Assembly (NCBI RefSeq): GCF_003669015.1 | Contig: NZ_CP033069.1 | Coordinates: 1,057,001 to 1,121,000 of the forward strand | Direction of reading: 5' to 3' | DNA from: Acidovorax sp. 1608163 | Lineage (GTDB): Bacteria > Pseudomonadota > Gammaproteobacteria > Burkholderiales > Burkholderiaceae_C | DNA length: 64,000 nucleotides | Part shown: positions 35,584 to 45,200 of the stretch, piece after piece | Position numbering within the stretch: the stretch's first letter is position 1 | Layout of the letters: every line of letters starts with the position of its first letter | Position numbers and translations under genes: made by a program | The notes under the pieces: model-generated | Database searches by the model: none | Told to the model about the DNA's origin: nothing | Seen by the model: only the letters and a program-made list of their open reading frames with translations

Positions 35584-36114
35584 TCAAGGGCAGGCAGCGC
35601 CATGTTGCATCTGTGCGACGCGTCCGCCTTTGGCGCACAGCCTGATGGCGCTGCTGTCTGTCGCGCTTTTCCCATCAGGGAAGATCGCGATGTCGACAGC
35701 CATTGGAGCGCCGCCACTGGTCTCCGAAAGCATTCCCCAGCGGTCCACATACAGCATGTCTTTGTTGTTGCTTTGGGTCATGCTGACTTTGTTGGGGGCT
35801 GGGCTCACTTGCAGGTCTGTTGAGACTCCGTTTTGGGTGGACGTGACTTTCCAGCCGAGGCTCCACCCGCCGGTGGCGTCAATGGCGATGCCGCCGCCGC
35901 GCTTGATAGCCTCCGAACGGGCGTAGTAGAGGGTCGATGTGAGGCCTTCGGTGGCACTGCGCACGCGCCAACGTTCAATCAATGGAGTAAAGCTGGGGGC
36001 TGCCAATGTTGCCAAAATCGCAACAATGGCCACAACAACCATCAATTCAATGGCTGTAAAGCCGCGGTGGTTTTTAGGGTGTGGAATTCCCAGAGATGGG
36101 GGCAGTGCATGCAT
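35584..36114 (-). CDS. Pseudopilin FimT/GspH family, second copy
   Basis: A 176-residue prepilin, first gene of the minor-pilin operon. Leader and helix read NHRG/FTAIELMVVVAIVAILA, followed by LAAPSFTPLIERWRVRSATE, YARSEAIKRGGGIAID and a C-terminal LCAKGGRVAQMQHG. It is clearly related to the downstream fimT gene in its first 75 residues and diverges after that. It stands 21 bases before that gene. Confidence 0.9.
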   Translation of the reverse strand: MHALPPSLGIPHPKNHRGFTAIELMVVVAIVAILATLAAPSFTPLIERWRVRSATEGLTSTLYYARSEAIKRGGGIAIDATGGWSLGWKVTSTQNGVSTDLQVSPAPNKVSMTQSNNKDMLYVDRWGMLSETSGGAPMAVDIAIFPDGKSATDSSAIRLCAKGGRVAQMQHGAACP

Positions 36115-36193
36115 GAGGGCGATCCTAAGGAGTTCGTGGTTGGGCTGTGACAGCCTGTGTGACCAGTGGCGCTAGCGTGGGGATGAGCGGCGA

Positions 36194-36505
36194 CTACCTG
36201 CGTGTGTACCCCAAGCAGGCCCCGGCGTTGGACATTCCTTTGCATTCTCGGTAAAGGCGACGATCTCGCTCGGCGCGCGACTCTTCCGATGGGCTGCGTT
36301 GGTGGGTGACTTTGCCTGTGTTTTTCTTGTTGGTCGTCGTGTTATTTGCTTTAGTTTTGTCGCCAGCGGAGCCTTTGGCCAGCGCGTAAGAAGGGGCGAC
36401 AAGGATGCACATGCCAATGGCGCCAGTGGTTATTGCGAGCCGCAGGCGTTTGTTCCAGGGCCTGGAGTGAGTTGCTGTGCGTGCGGGGGAAAAGGGATGT
36501 TGCAT
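36194..36505 (-). CDS. Small secreted basic protein, unknown
   Basis: A 103-residue protein with a signal-peptide-like N-terminus ([20 protein letters not shown], then SYALA), a Lys/Asn/Thr-rich segment, and a basic C-terminus with two cysteines ([18 protein letters not shown]). The ATG at 36505 is preferred because it gives a plausible leader. It lies 79 bases upstream of the pilin operon on the same strand and could be part of it. No function is known. Confidence 0.65.
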   Translation of the reverse strand: MQHPFSPARTATHSRPWNKRLRLAITTGAIGMCILVAPSYALAKGSAGDKTKANNTTTNKKNTGKVTHQRSPSEESRAERDRRLYRECKGMSNAGACLGYTRR

Positions 36506-36571
36506 GGCTGGGTGCTTTCGAGGCTGAGCTGTTGCAGCTGATTGGGCGCAGTGTTCTGGATCGCTGGGTGC

Positions 36572-36603
36572 TTGGCAAGCCAAATTCGGAGCCGGGCTAT
36601 AAT
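36572..36603 (+). promoter_or_regulatory. Candidate promoter of rpsO
   Basis: A perfect -10 hexamer TATAAT at 36598-36603, with TTGGCA at 36572-36577. The 20-nt spacer is longer than ideal, so the -35 assignment is uncertain. It lies 109 bases before the rpsO start, leaving a long leader as is usual for this autoregulated gene. Confidence 0.5.
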
Positions 36604-36711
36604 TGTGGGGTTTTGCATGGTGCAAGACGCACGCCCGTGGCCGTTCCAGCTGCTGGCGCAAGTAAAAACCATGATCTTCCGCTTGCGGCGGGTCACATTC
36701 AAGGAAAAAAC

Positions 36712-36978
36712 ATGATCGCATCCTCCATCAAGGCCGAAGTCGTCAAGGCGAACGCCCGTGCTGCCAATGACACTGGTAGCCCAGAAGTGCAAGTGGCCCT
36801 GCTGACCGCCCGCATCAACGAACTGACTCCTCACTTCAAGACACACGCCAAGGACCACCATGGTCGCCGTGGCCTGCTGCGCATGGTGAGCCGTCGTCGC
36901 AAGCTGCTGGACTATCTGAAGGCCAAGGACGCTGACCGTTACACCGCGCTGATCGCCAAGTTGGGTCTGCGCAAGTAA
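36712..36978 (+). CDS. rpsO: 30S ribosomal protein S15
   Basis: Primary 16S rRNA-binding protein of 88 residues, normal length. It starts [20 protein letters not shown] and has the family signature [20 protein letters not shown], then [25 protein letters not shown] lies seven bases before the ATG. An intrinsic terminator follows, then pnp, the usual rpsO-pnp pair. Confidence 0.98.
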   Translation: MIASSIKAEVVKANARAANDTGSPEVQVALLTARINELTPHFKTHAKDHHGRRGLLRMVSRRRKLLDYLKAKDADRYTALIAKLGLRK

Positions 36979-36993
36979 TTTTCATTGCATGCG

Positions 36994-37031
36994 AAAACGC
37001 CTGGGTTAGTCCGCTAGCTCAGGCGTTTTTT
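36994..37031 (+). terminator. Intrinsic terminator after rpsO
   Basis: AAAACGCCTG (36994-37003) pairs with CAGGCGTTTT (37020-37029) and is followed by further T. It begins 15 bases after the stop. Confidence 0.8.
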
Positions 37032-37150
37032 ACTTCGGAGTCGCAAAACGGAGCGAAGCTGTGTCATTCCAATGAAGTTGCTGCCATGGGTTGGTGTGCA
37101 GGTTCCCTGGAATGGCATCGTGTTCTGAATTGCCCTCCAAGACAATCTGG

Positions 37151-37174
37151 TAGAGCGCTACCAGCTATCAAAAT
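37151..37174. repeat. Half copy of the dispersed palindrome in the pnp leader
   Basis: TAGAGCGCTACCAGCTATCA, then AAAT, is the right-arm half of the family. It sits directly before the pnp ribosome site AGGAGC, so it lies in the translation initiation region. Confidence 0.5.
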
Positions 37175-37185
37175 AGGAGCTGAAC

Positions 37186-39405
37186 ATGAGCATTTTCAAC
37201 AAAATCACCAAAACCTTCCAATGGGGTGACAAGACCGTCATCATGGAAACGGGCGAGATCGCCCGCCAAGCCTCCGGTGCGGTGCTGGTGAACATTGACG
37301 ACACCGTGGTGCTGGCCACCGTGGTGGCTTCCAAGGGGGCTAAGCCTGGCCAGGACTTCTTCCCCCTGACGGTGGACTACATCGAGAAGACGTACGCGGC
37401 CGGCAAGATCCCAGGCAGCTTCTTCAAGCGCGAAGCCAAGCCCAGCGAGCACGAAACCCTGACCAGCCGCCTGATCGACCGTCCGATTCGTCCGCTGTTC
37501 CCTGAAGGTTTCTTCAACGAAGTGCATGTGGTGATCCACACGGTGTCGCTGAACCCTGAAGTGGATGCTGACATCGCAGCCCTGATTGCTACCAGCGCGG
37601 CCCTGGCCATCTCTGGCATCCCGTTCAACGGCCCTATCGGTGCCGCGCGCGTGGGCTATATCAATGGCGAATACGTGCTCAACCCCGGCCAGACTGCGCG
37701 CAAGAACTCGCAGATGGATCTGGTGGTGGCGGGCACCGAAGCCGCAGTGCTGATGGTCGAATCCGAAGCCCAGCAACTGTCTGAAGAAATCATGCTGGGT
37801 GCTGTGGTGTTCGGTCACGAGCAAGGCAATGTGGCCATCAACGCCATCCACGAACTGGTGCGTGATGCGGGCAAGCCCGTGTGGCAGTGGGAAGCGCCTG
37901 CCAAGGACGAGGCCCTGATCGCCAAGGTGGTGGCTCTGGCCGACGATAAGCTGCGCGCCGCCTACCAGATCCGCAACAAGCAAGCCCGTACCCAAGCCTG
38001 CCGTGAAGCCTATGCCGCCGTGATGGCTGCGCTGAAGGCCGATGGCGTTGAATTCGACGCGGTCAAGGTCGAAGGCATGCTGTTCGATATTGAAGCCGGT
38101 ATCGTGCGCAGCCAGATTCTGGCGGGCGAACCCCGTATTGATGGCCGTGATACGCGCACCGTGCGCCCCATCGAAATCCGCGGCAGCGTGCTGCCCCGCG
38201 CCCACGGCTCGTCGCTGTTCACGCGTGGCGAAACCCAGGCGCTGGTTGTGACCACGCTGGGTACCGAGCGCGATGCACAGCGCATCGATGCACTGGCTGG
38301 CGAGTACGAAGATCGCTTCATGATGCACTACAACATGCCTCCCTTCGCCACTGGCGAAGTGGGTCGCATGGGCTCGACCAAGCGCCGCGAAATCGGCCAC
38401 GGCCGTCTGGCAAAGCGTGCTCTGGTGGCTGTGCTGCCGACCAAGGAAGAGTTTCCCTACACCATGCGTGTGGTGTCGGAAATCACCGAGTCCAATGGCT
38501 CTTCGTCGATGGCTTCGGTCTGCGGTGGCTGCCTGTCGCTGATGGATGCTGGCGTGCCCATGAAGGCGCACGTGGCGGGTATCGCCATGGGCTTGATCAA
38601 GGATGCCAACCGCTTTGCCGTGCTGACCGACATCCTGGGCGATGAAGATCACTTGGGCGATATGGACTTCAAGGTGGCAGGTACCACAGCCGGTATCACT
38701 GCGCTGCAGATGGACATCAAGATCCAAGGCATCACCAAGGAAATCATGCAAGTCGCCCTGGCCCAGGCCAAGGAAGCGCGCATTCACATCCTGGGTAAGA
38801 TGCAAGAGGCCATGGGCGAAGCCAAGACCGAAGTGTCGAACTTTGCGCCCAAGCTCTACACGATGAAGATCAACCCCGAGAAGATCCGCGACGTGATCGG
38901 CAAGGGTGGTTCGGTGATCCGTGCGCTGACCGAAGAAACCGGCTGCCAGATCAACATCGACGAAGACGGCACCATCACCATTGCCGCCACGGATGCTGCC
39001 AAGGCGGATGAGGCCAAGAAGCGCATTGAGCAGATCACGGCTGAAGTTGAAATCGGCAAGATCTACGAAGGCCCAGTGACCAAGATTCTGGACTTCGGTG
39101 CGTTGATCAATCTGCTGCCTGGCAAGGACGGTCTGTTGCACATCAGCCAAATCGCCCACGAGCGCGTTGAGCGCGTGGGTGACTACCTGACCGAAGGCCA
39201 GATCGTCAAGGTCAAGGTCATGGAGACTGATGAGAAGGGTCGCATCAAGCTGTCGATGAAGGTGTTGGCAGACCGCCCTGCCGGTGGCAGTGACCGCCCT
39301 GCGCCCGCCGAGCGCGGTGACCGTGAGCCACGCCGTGACCACGGTCGTGATGGTGGTCGCCAGCCCTCCGAGCAGCAACAACAGCAAGAACAGCAACAGC
39401 AGTGA
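37186..39405 (+). CDS. pnp: Polyribonucleotide nucleotidyltransferase (PNPase)
   Basis: Phosphorolytic 3'-5' exoribonuclease of 739 residues and a degradosome component. Order: first RNase PH domain from residue 1, a helical linker, second RNase PH domain ([40 protein letters not shown]), KH domain ([16 protein letters not shown]) and S1 domain ([19 protein letters not shown]). It ends in a tail rich in Arg/Asp/Gly and then Gln. AGGAGC precedes the ATG. Confidence 0.98.
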   Translation: MSIFNKITKTFQWGDKTVIMETGEIARQASGAVLVNIDDTVVLATVVASKGAKPGQDFFPLTVDYIEKTYAAGKIPGSFFKREAKPSEHETLTSRLIDRPIRPLFPEGFFNEVHVVIHTVSLNPEVDADIAALIATSAALAISGIPFNGPIGAARVGYINGEYVLNPGQTARKNSQMDLVVAGTEAAVLMVESEAQQLSEEIMLGAVVFGHEQGNVAINAIHELVRDAGKPVWQWEAPAKDEALIAKVVALADDKLRAAYQIRNKQARTQACREAYAAVMAALKADGVEFDAVKVEGMLFDIEAGIVRSQILAGEPRIDGRDTRTVRPIEIRGSVLPRAHGSSLFTRGETQALVVTTLGTERDAQRIDALAGEYEDRFMMHYNMPPFATGEVGRMGSTKRREIGHGRLAKRALVAVLPTKEEFPYTMRVVSEITESNGSSSMASVCGGCLSLMDAGVPMKAHVAGIAMGLIKDANRFAVLTDILGDEDHLGDMDFKVAGTTAGITALQMDIKIQGITKEIMQVALAQAKEARIHILGKMQEAMGEAKTEVSNFAPKLYTMKINPEKIRDVIGKGGSVIRALTEETGCQINIDEDGTITIAATDAAKADEAKKRIEQITAEVEIGKIYEGPVTKILDFGALINLLPGKDGLLHISQIAHERVERVGDYLTEGQIVKVKVMETDEKGRIKLSMKVLADRPAGGSDRPAPAERGDREPRRDHGRDGGRQPSEQQQQQEQQQQ

Positions 39406-39410
39406 TTCAT

Positions 39411-39426
39411 CGGACCTTCGGGTCCG
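39411..39426 (+). terminator. UUCG-capped hairpin after pnp
   Basis: CGGACC-TTCG-GGTCCG is a perfect 6-bp stem with an extra-stable UUCG tetraloop, five bases after the pnp stop codon. No T run follows directly, so it may act as a transcript 3' end protector as much as a terminator. Confidence 0.6.
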
Positions 39427-39444
39427 TAAATTGAAGTAGTTTGC

Positions 39445-39496
39445 TATTAAATTTATAGCTTCTACCGCTTATTTGATAGGCGTTAGAGGCTTAAAT
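39445..39496. repeat. Degenerate copy of the dispersed palindrome after pnp
   Basis: TTTATAGCTTCTACCGCTTA is followed by TTTGATAGGCGTTAGAGGCT. Both arms are recognisable but imperfect. Confidence 0.6.
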
Positions 39497-39515
39497 TGCC
39501 TAAACGTACCGACTT

Positions 39516-40517
39516 ATGACTGAGCGCCTCATGCGTGCTGTAGAGATATCCTCGTTCGGAGCGCCTGGTGTGCTTCGTCTGGGGGATCGCCCTGTGCCGG
39601 CGCCTGGTGCGGGTGAGGTGCTGATTCGGGTGAGTGCCAGCGGCATCAATCGTCCTGATGTCTTGCAGCGCGCGGGGCATTACGCTCCGCCGCCCGGTGC
39701 TTCTGATCTTCCGGGGTTGGAAGTCGCGGGTGTCATCGAGTCTGGCGATGCGCAGGCTTTGGCTTTGGCGGGCTTGCAGCTTGGTGATCGGGTCTGTGCT
39801 TTGGTGGCGGGTGGTGGTTATGCCCAGTGGTGCGTAGCGCCTGTGGGGCAGTGCCTGCCGGTGCCTGAGGGGCTTACGGACATCGAGGCGGCGTCGTTGC
39901 CTGAGACCTTCTTCACGGTGTGGAGCAATGTGTTTGACCGGGGGCGTTTGCAACCGGGTGAGTGGCTTCTGGTGCAAGGCGGCACAAGTGGCATTGGCGT
40001 CACGGCCATCCAATTGGCCAAGGCCTGGGGTGCCCAGGTGATTGCCACAGCAGGCAGTGATGAGAAATGTGCCGCTTGCGTGGCGCTGGGCGCTTCCTAT
40101 GCGATTAACTACCGCACCCAGGATTTTGTGGAAGAAGTGCGTCGCATCACTGGGCAGCGCGGCGTTGATGTGGTGTTGGACATGGTTGCCGGCGATTACG
40201 TGGCCCGCGAGGTGGAGTGTCTGGCGGAGGATGGCCGGTTGGTCGTCATTGCGGTGCAAGGCGGCACCAAAAGTGCCTTCAACGCAGGGTTGGTGCTGCG
40301 CCGCAGGCTGACTGTCACGGGTTCTACGTTGCGGCCCCGATCGGTGGAATTCAAGGCAGCCATCGCCCAAGCCCTGCGCCAGCATGTGTGGCCTCTGATT
40401 GCATCGGGGCGGGTGCGTCCGGTGATCTATCGCACGTTTGATGCAAGTGAGGCGGCCGATGCCCATGCGCTCATGGAGTCCAATCAGCACACGGGCAAGA
40501 TTGTTTTGACCTGGTAA
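39516..40517 (+). CDS. NAD(P)H:quinone oxidoreductase, PIG3/zeta-crystallin type
   Basis: Medium-chain dehydrogenase/reductase of 333 residues without the zinc site. GAGEVLIRVSASGINRPDVL is the quinone-reductase N-terminal signature, and LVQGGTSGIGVTAIQLAKAW is the nucleotide-binding site. HYAPPPGASDLPGLEVAG is the PIG3-type substrate region. It probably reduces quinones with NADPH. In Burkholderiales it commonly sits between pnp and tpiA, as here. An internal ATG (MRAVEISS, 39531) is an alternative start. Confidence 0.88.
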   Translation: MTERLMRAVEISSFGAPGVLRLGDRPVPAPGAGEVLIRVSASGINRPDVLQRAGHYAPPPGASDLPGLEVAGVIESGDAQALALAGLQLGDRVCALVAGGGYAQWCVAPVGQCLPVPEGLTDIEAASLPETFFTVWSNVFDRGRLQPGEWLLVQGGTSGIGVTAIQLAKAWGAQVIATAGSDEKCAACVALGASYAINYRTQDFVEEVRRITGQRGVDVVLDMVAGDYVAREVECLAEDGRLVVIAVQGGTKSAFNAGLVLRRRLTVTGSTLRPRSVEFKAAIAQALRQHVWPLIASGRVRPVIYRTFDASEAADAHALMESNQHTGKIVLTW

Positions 40518-40519
40518 TC

Positions 40520-41266
40520 ATGAAAAAGAAACTCATTGCAGGCAACTGGAAGATGAATGGCGGCTTGGCTGCCAACGAGGGGCTCGTTCGGGGGCTTCTG
40601 GCGGGGCTGGCTTCGGCGCCGTCTTGTGATATCGCGGTGGCCGTGCCTGCTCCTTATCTGGCGCAGGTGCAGGCTTTGACTGCGGGCTCTCCAATTGCCT
40701 TGGCCTCACAGGATGTGTCTGCGCATGCATCGGGTGCGTACACCGGTGAGTCGGCTGCAGGCATGCTCAAGGAGTTCGATGTGTGCTATGCGCTGGTGGG
40801 GCATTCCGAGCGCCGGCAATACCATGGCGAATCAGACGCCGTGGTGGCTGAAAAAGCCCGTCAAGCCCTGGCTGTGGGCATTACCCCGATTGTTTGCGTG
40901 GGGGAGACTCTGCAAGAGCGCGAATCGGGTCAGACGGAGGCTGTCGTCAAGCGCCAGTTGGCCGCCGTCATCCATGTCAATGGCCATTGCATCAGTGAAA
41001 TCGTGGTTGCCTACGAGCCTGTGTGGGCGATTGGCACGGGACGTACGGCGTCTCCTGAGCAGGCGCAGCAAGTGCATGCTGTGCTGCGTGCGCAATTGGC
41101 GGCTGCCAGTGCGCATGCGGACCGGGTTCGTCTTCTTTATGGTGGCAGCATGAATGCCGTCAATGCCGCGGAGTTGTTGGCACAGCCAGACATTGATGGT
41201 GGGTTGGTGGGTGGAGCCTCGCTCAAGCCGGAAGATTTTTTAAAGATCGTCGCTGCGGCCCAATGA
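40520..41266 (+). CDS. tpiA: Triosephosphate isomerase
   Basis: Glycolytic enzyme interconverting dihydroxyacetone phosphate and glyceraldehyde 3-phosphate. The 248 residues show GNWKMNGG with the catalytic Lys, VGHSERR with the catalytic His and VAYEPVWAIGTG with the catalytic Glu, plus LLYGGSMNAVNA and DGGLVGGASL at the phosphate site. It starts two bases after the quinone reductase stop, so the pair is coupled. Confidence 0.98.
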   Translation: MKKKLIAGNWKMNGGLAANEGLVRGLLAGLASAPSCDIAVAVPAPYLAQVQALTAGSPIALASQDVSAHASGAYTGESAAGMLKEFDVCYALVGHSERRQYHGESDAVVAEKARQALAVGITPIVCVGETLQERESGQTEAVVKRQLAAVIHVNGHCISEIVVAYEPVWAIGTGRTASPEQAQQVHAVLRAQLAAASAHADRVRLLYGGSMNAVNAAELLAQPDIDGGLVGGASLKPEDFLKIVAAAQ

Positions 41267-41301
41267 GCTGTGCGCAATAAGCTATTCAATTAGGAGTGAA
41301 A

Positions 41302-41679
41302 ATGAGTGTTTTGGTGAATGTGATTTTGGCCGTGCAGATGCTGGCGGCATTGGGAATGATTGGGTTGATCCTGGTTCAGCACGGCAAGGGTGCTGACATG
41401 GGGGCCGCATTTGGCAGTGGCTCTTCCGGTAGTCTTTTCGGTGCCAGCGGCAGTGCCAACTTTTTGTCGCGCAGCACGGCGGTCTTGGCGGCTGTGTTCT
41501 TTGTCTCCACGTTGGCGTTGGCTTATTTTGGCAATGCCCGCCCAGCCAGTTCTGGTAGCGTGCTGGAGACGCCTGCTGCGGTTGCGCCTTCTGGTGTGCC
41601 AGCTTCGGGTGGTGTGGATGCTGTGCCTGCGGCCCCTGTCGTGCCCGCATCTGGTGCGGCCCAGATCCCAACAAAATAA
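41302..41679 (+). CDS. secG: Preprotein translocase subunit SecG
   Basis: Small membrane subunit of SecYEG, 125 residues. Two hydrophobic segments (VNVILAVQMLAALGMIGLIL and STAVLAAVFFVSTLALAYF) flank the conserved loop VQHGKGADMGAAFGSGSSGS. The tail is Ala/Pro/Val-rich. ATG 41302 is preferred over a GTG two codons before it because the GTG overlaps the TAGGAG ribosome site. A terminator follows, then a tRNA gene. Confidence 0.95.
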   Translation: MSVLVNVILAVQMLAALGMIGLILVQHGKGADMGAAFGSGSSGSLFGASGSANFLSRSTAVLAAVFFVSTLALAYFGNARPASSGSVLETPAAVAPSGVPASGGVDAVPAAPVVPASGAAQIPTK

Positions 41680-41696
41680 TCCGCACTAATTTGACG

Positions 41697-41720
41697 CCCT
41701 GTTCTTTGTGCAGGGTTTTT
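41697..41720 (+). terminator. Intrinsic terminator of secG
   Basis: CCCTG (41697-41701) and CAGGG (41711-41715) form a hairpin followed by five T, 18 bases after the secG stop. Confidence 0.65.
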
Positions 41721-41795
41721 CCGGAGTAGAATTCTGGATTGTCTGGAAAGCCAAAACCTTCATGGTTCCTCATGCCATCCAGACATGCAACAACA

Positions 41796-41880
41796 GCCGT
41801 CGTGGTGAAATTGGTAGACACGCTATCTTGAGGGGGTAGTGGCGAAAGCTGTGCGAGTTCGAGTCTCGCCGACGGCACCA
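41796..41880 (+). tRNA. tRNA-Leu (anticodon GAG)
   Basis: An 85-nt cloverleaf with acceptor GCCGTCG (41796-41802) pairing CGACGGC (41870-41876), discriminator A and encoded CCA. The D-arm is GGTAGACAC, the anticodon loop is CTTGAGG, and the T-arm is GAGTTCGAGTCTC. The long variable arm identifies a class II tRNA. It reads CUU/CUC leucine codons. It sits immediately upstream of the nuo operon, as in other Burkholderiales. Confidence 0.96.
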
Positions 41881-41897
41881 AAACAAAAGCCTGTCCG

Positions 41898-41916
41898 CAA
41901 AATTTGTAAAATTTTG
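41898..41916. promoter_or_regulatory. AT-rich palindrome between tRNA-Leu and nuoA
   Basis: CAAAATTT and AAATTTTG are exact complements around GTA. It is unusually AT-rich for this region and lies 34 bases before the nuoA start. It may be an operator or promoter element; no regulator can be named. Confidence 0.35.
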
Positions 41917-41949
41917 ACGGATCGGGCTACAGCGGTGAGCATCCTCAAG

Positions 41950-42309
41950 ATGAACCTCGATCAGTACCTCCCCGTCCTTTTGTTCATCTTGGTTGGCATC
42001 GCCGTCGGCGTTGTCCCCTTGATTCTTGGTTATGTGCTGGGCCCCAATCGTCCAGATGCAGCCAAAAACTCCCCTTATGAATGCGGCTTTGAGGCCTTTG
42101 AAGATGCGCGCATGAAGTTCGATGTGCGCTACTACCTCGTGGCCATTTTGTTCATCCTGTTCGATCTTGAAATTGCGTTTCTCTTTCCTTGGGCGGTGAC
42201 GCTGCATGAGGTGGGGATGACAGGCTTCGTGGCGGTGTCGATCTTCTTGGCCATTCTGGTCGTGGGTTTTGCCTACGAGTGGAAAAAGGGCGCGTTGGAT
42301 TGGGAATGA
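41950..42309 (+). CDS. nuoA: NADH-quinone oxidoreductase subunit A
   Basis: Membrane subunit of complex I, 119 residues, three hydrophobic segments. The conserved loop [20 protein letters not shown] and the segment [15 protein letters not shown] are family signatures. ATG 41950 ([11 protein letters not shown]) is the usual start; a GTG five codons earlier is possible. It is the first gene of the fourteen-gene nuo operon. Confidence 0.97.
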   Translation: MNLDQYLPVLLFILVGIAVGVVPLILGYVLGPNRPDAAKNSPYECGFEAFEDARMKFDVRYYLVAILFILFDLEIAFLFPWAVTLHEVGMTGFVAVSIFLAILVVGFAYEWKKGALDWE

Positions 42310-42336
42310 TCGAGCTTCAATAAGAGGACGAATGCG

Positions 42337-42816
42337 ATGATTGAAGGCGTGATGAAGGAAGGCTTCATCACCACCAGCTATGACTCGGTGGTGAATTGGG
42401 CTAAAACCGGTTCTTTGTGGCCCATGACCTTCGGTCTGGCGTGCTGCGCGGTAGAGATGATGCATGCGGCGGCTGCTCGCTATGACATTGGTCGTTTTGG
42501 CGCGGAGGTGTTTCGCGCCAGTCCGCGTCAATCCGATTTGATGATCGTGGCCGGTACGCTGTGCAACAAGATGGCTCCAGCCTTGCGCAAGGTGTATGAC
42601 CAGATGTCGGAGCCACGTTGGGTGCTGTCGATGGGGTCTTGCGCCAATGGCGGTGGTTACTACCACTACAGCTACTCTGTGGTGCGCGGTTGTGACCGCA
42701 TCGTTCCTGTGGATGTGTATGTGCCTGGTTGCCCCCCAACGGCTGAAGCGTTGATTTACGGCATCATCCAGCTGCAACAAAAAATCCGCCGCACCAATAC
42801 CATTGCTCGCGTCTGA
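42337..42816 (+). CDS. nuoB: NADH-quinone oxidoreductase subunit B
   Basis: Peripheral-arm subunit of 159 residues carrying iron-sulfur cluster N2, the last before quinone. Ligands are seen in [22 protein letters not shown] and [11 protein letters not shown]. The length is normal for the short proteobacterial form. It is the second gene of the operon, 27 bases after nuoA. Confidence 0.98.
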   Translation: MIEGVMKEGFITTSYDSVVNWAKTGSLWPMTFGLACCAVEMMHAAAARYDIGRFGAEVFRASPRQSDLMIVAGTLCNKMAPALRKVYDQMSEPRWVLSMGSCANGGGYYHYSYSVVRGCDRIVPVDVYVPGCPPTAEALIYGIIQLQQKIRRTNTIARV

Positions 42817-42826
42817 AGGGTTGATG

Positions 42827-43435
42827 ATGACTGCTGTTGCCATTCGGCCCGAGAAACTCAAAGACAATATCGCTGCAGCCTTGGGAGCCAAGGTTCGCGA
42901 GATCACTGTAGCTTTGGGTGAAGTGACTGTCGTCGTTGCCGCGGCAGACTATCTGGATGCCATGCGCACGCTCCGTGATGCCCAAGCCTGTCGCTTTGAG
43001 CAATTGGTGGACTTGTGCGGTGTGGACTATTCTGAGTATGCAGGTGTGGTCAATGAAGGTGCGCGTTATTGCGTCGTTTCCCATCTGTTGTCTGTCAGCC
43101 TGAACCAGCGCGTGCGCGTGAAGGTGTTTTGCCAGGATGACGACTTTCCCGTGGTCGCCTCTGTGGCAGACCTCTGGAATTCGGCCAACTGGTATGAGCG
43201 CGAAGCCTTCGATTTGTTTGGCATCGTGTTTGACGGTCACAACGATTTGCGGCGTATTCTGACGGACTACGGTTTTATCGGCCATCCGTTCCGTAAAGAC
43301 TTCCCTCTGTCTGGCCATGTGGAAATGCGCTACGACGCTGAGCAGCGTCGTGTGGTGTATGAGCCTGTGTCTATTGAGCCCCGTGAAATCACGCCTCGCA
43401 TCGTTCGCGAAGACAAGTACGGAGGTTTGCACTGA
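42827..43435 (+). CDS. nuoC: NADH-quinone oxidoreductase subunit C
   Basis: 30-kDa-type peripheral subunit of 202 residues. The signature region is [20 protein letters not shown], followed by [19 protein letters not shown] and the C-terminal [17 protein letters not shown]. It is separate from nuoD, unlike the fused form in E. coli. Two adjacent ATG codons (42824 and 42827) are possible starts; the second has better spacing to GAAGGG. Confidence 0.97.
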   Translation: MTAVAIRPEKLKDNIAAALGAKVREITVALGEVTVVVAAADYLDAMRTLRDAQACRFEQLVDLCGVDYSEYAGVVNEGARYCVVSHLLSVSLNQRVRVKVFCQDDDFPVVASVADLWNSANWYEREAFDLFGIVFDGHNDLRRILTDYGFIGHPFRKDFPLSGHVEMRYDAEQRRVVYEPVSIEPREITPRIVREDKYGGLH

Positions 43436-43461
43436 GTCGCTTTGCGCTCATGTGATCCATC

Positions 43462-44715
43462 ATGGCAGAAATCAAAAATTACTCTCTGAACTTTGGCCCG
43501 CAACATCCGGCCGCGCACGGTGTGTTGCGTCTGGTGCTGGAGTTGGATGGCGAAGTGGTGCAACGTGCGGATCCGCACATTGGTCTGCTGCACCGTGCCA
43601 CCGAAAAGCTGGCCGAGCACAAAACCTACATCCAGTCCTTGCCTTACATGGACCGGCTCGACTATGTGTCGATGATGTGCAACGAGCACGCTTACTGCCT
43701 GGCCATTGAGAAGCTGTTGGGTCTTGAAGTGCCTTTGCGTGCGCAGTACATCCGGGTCATGTTCTCGGAAATCACGCGCCTGCTGAACCACTTGATGTGG
43801 CTTGGGTCGCACGGCAACGACTGCGGTAGTTCCACCATCCTGATCTATGCTTTCCGTGAGCGGGAAGACCTGTTTGACATGTACGAGGCTGTCTCCGGCG
43901 CCCGTATGCATGCAGCGTACTTCCGCCCCGGCGGTGTTTACCGTGATCTGCCTGACAGCATGCCCCAGTACAAGGTCAGCAAGATCAAGAACGCCAAGGC
44001 GCTGGAGGCAATGAATCAGAACCGTAAGGGTTCTTTGTTGGATTTCATCGACGATTTCACGCAGCGCTTCCCGGCTTGTGTGGATGAGTACGAAACACTT
44101 TTGACCGACAACCGGATCTGGAAGCAGCGGACTGTGGGGATTGGTGTCGTGACCCCAGAGCGTGCCTTGAATCTGGGCATGACTGGCCCGATGTTGCGCG
44201 GCTCTGGCATCGCTTGGGATTTGCGCAAGAGCCAACCCTACGATGCCTATGACCGGGTGGATTTCGATATTCCGCTGGGTAAGACGGGTGATTGCTACGA
44301 CCGTTATTTGGTTCGTATGCAGGAGATGCGTGAATCCAACCGCATCATCAAGCAGTGCGTGGACTGGCTCAAAGCCAATCCAGGTCCAGTGATTACTGAC
44401 AATCACAAGGTTGCTGCGCCTGCGCGTGAGTCCATGAAGTCGAACATGGAGGAGCTGATCCACCATTTCAAGCTGTTCACTGAAGGATTTCACGTTCCTG
44501 AAGGTGAAGCTTATGCAGCGGTGGAGCACCCCAAGGGGGAATTTGGCATTTACTTGGTAAGTGACGGTGCCAACAAGCCTTATCGCTTGAAAATTCGCGC
44601 TCCTGGGTTTGCGCACTTGGCGACCTTGGATGAGATGGCGCGCGGACACATGATTGCTGACGCCGTGGCCATTATTGGCACCATGGATATCGTGTTCGGA
44701 GAGATTGACCGATGA
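43462..44715 (+). CDS. nuoD: NADH-quinone oxidoreductase subunit D
   Basis: 49-kDa-type subunit of 417 residues that forms the quinone site with NuoB. It has [20 protein letters not shown] with the His that contacts quinone, [20 protein letters not shown], and the C-terminal DIVFGEIDR. The length is usual. Its last four bases overlap nuoE (ATGA), so they are translationally coupled. Confidence 0.98.
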   Translation: MAEIKNYSLNFGPQHPAAHGVLRLVLELDGEVVQRADPHIGLLHRATEKLAEHKTYIQSLPYMDRLDYVSMMCNEHAYCLAIEKLLGLEVPLRAQYIRVMFSEITRLLNHLMWLGSHGNDCGSSTILIYAFREREDLFDMYEAVSGARMHAAYFRPGGVYRDLPDSMPQYKVSKIKNAKALEAMNQNRKGSLLDFIDDFTQRFPACVDEYETLLTDNRIWKQRTVGIGVVTPERALNLGMTGPMLRGSGIAWDLRKSQPYDAYDRVDFDIPLGKTGDCYDRYLVRMQEMRESNRIIKQCVDWLKANPGPVITDNHKVAAPARESMKSNMEELIHHFKLFTEGFHVPEGEAYAAVEHPKGEFGIYLVSDGANKPYRLKIRAPGFAHLATLDEMARGHMIADAVAIIGTMDIVFGEIDR

Positions 44716-45200
44716 TTACCGAAGCGACGCTGGCGCGGTTTGCGCGTGAAGTGGCTAAGTACCCTGCAGACCAAAAGCAGTCTGCCGTGATGGCTTGTTT
44801 GTCCATCGTGCAGCAAGAGCAGGGCTTTGTCAGTCCTGACAGTGAAGCTGTGATCGCAGAGTATCTGGGCATGGCTCAGATCGCAGTGCATGAAGTCACC
44901 ACCTTCTACAACATGTACAACCAGCAGCCCGTGGGCAAGTACAAGCTGAATGTTTGTACCAACCTTCCTTGCCAGTTGCGTGACGGTCAGAAGGCCTTGC
45001 ACCATCTGGAAAAAAAGCTGGGTGTTTCCATGGGGGAGACAACTGCTGATGGGTTGTTCACTCTGCAGCAATGTGAATGCCTGGGTGCGTGCGCTGACTC
45101 ACCAGTCATGCTTGTCAATGACCGGACGATGTGCAGCTTCATGGACAACGACAAGCTCGACCAGCTGGTCGATGGCCTTCGTGCTGCGGAGGGCAAGTGA
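44712..45200 (+). CDS. nuoE: NADH-quinone oxidoreductase subunit E
   Basis: 24-kDa-type thioredoxin-fold subunit of 162 residues with a [2Fe-2S] cluster (N1a). Ligand cysteines lie in [10 protein letters not shown] and [12 protein letters not shown]. It overlaps nuoD at ATGA and the nuoF start at TGATG. Confidence 0.97.
   Translation: MITEATLARFAREVAKYPADQKQSAVMACLSIVQQEQGFVSPDSEAVIAEYLGMAQIAVHEVTTFYNMYNQQPVGKYKLNVCTNLPCQLRDGQKALHHLEKKLGVSMGETTADGLFTLQQCECLGACADSPVMLVNDRTMCSFMDNDKLDQLVDGLRAAEGK

Noticed and set aside
37168..39396. 742-codon open frame antisense to pnp
   Set aside because: It mirrors pnp codon by codon, is His/Gln/Gly-rich with no domain, and arises from the GC bias of the real gene.
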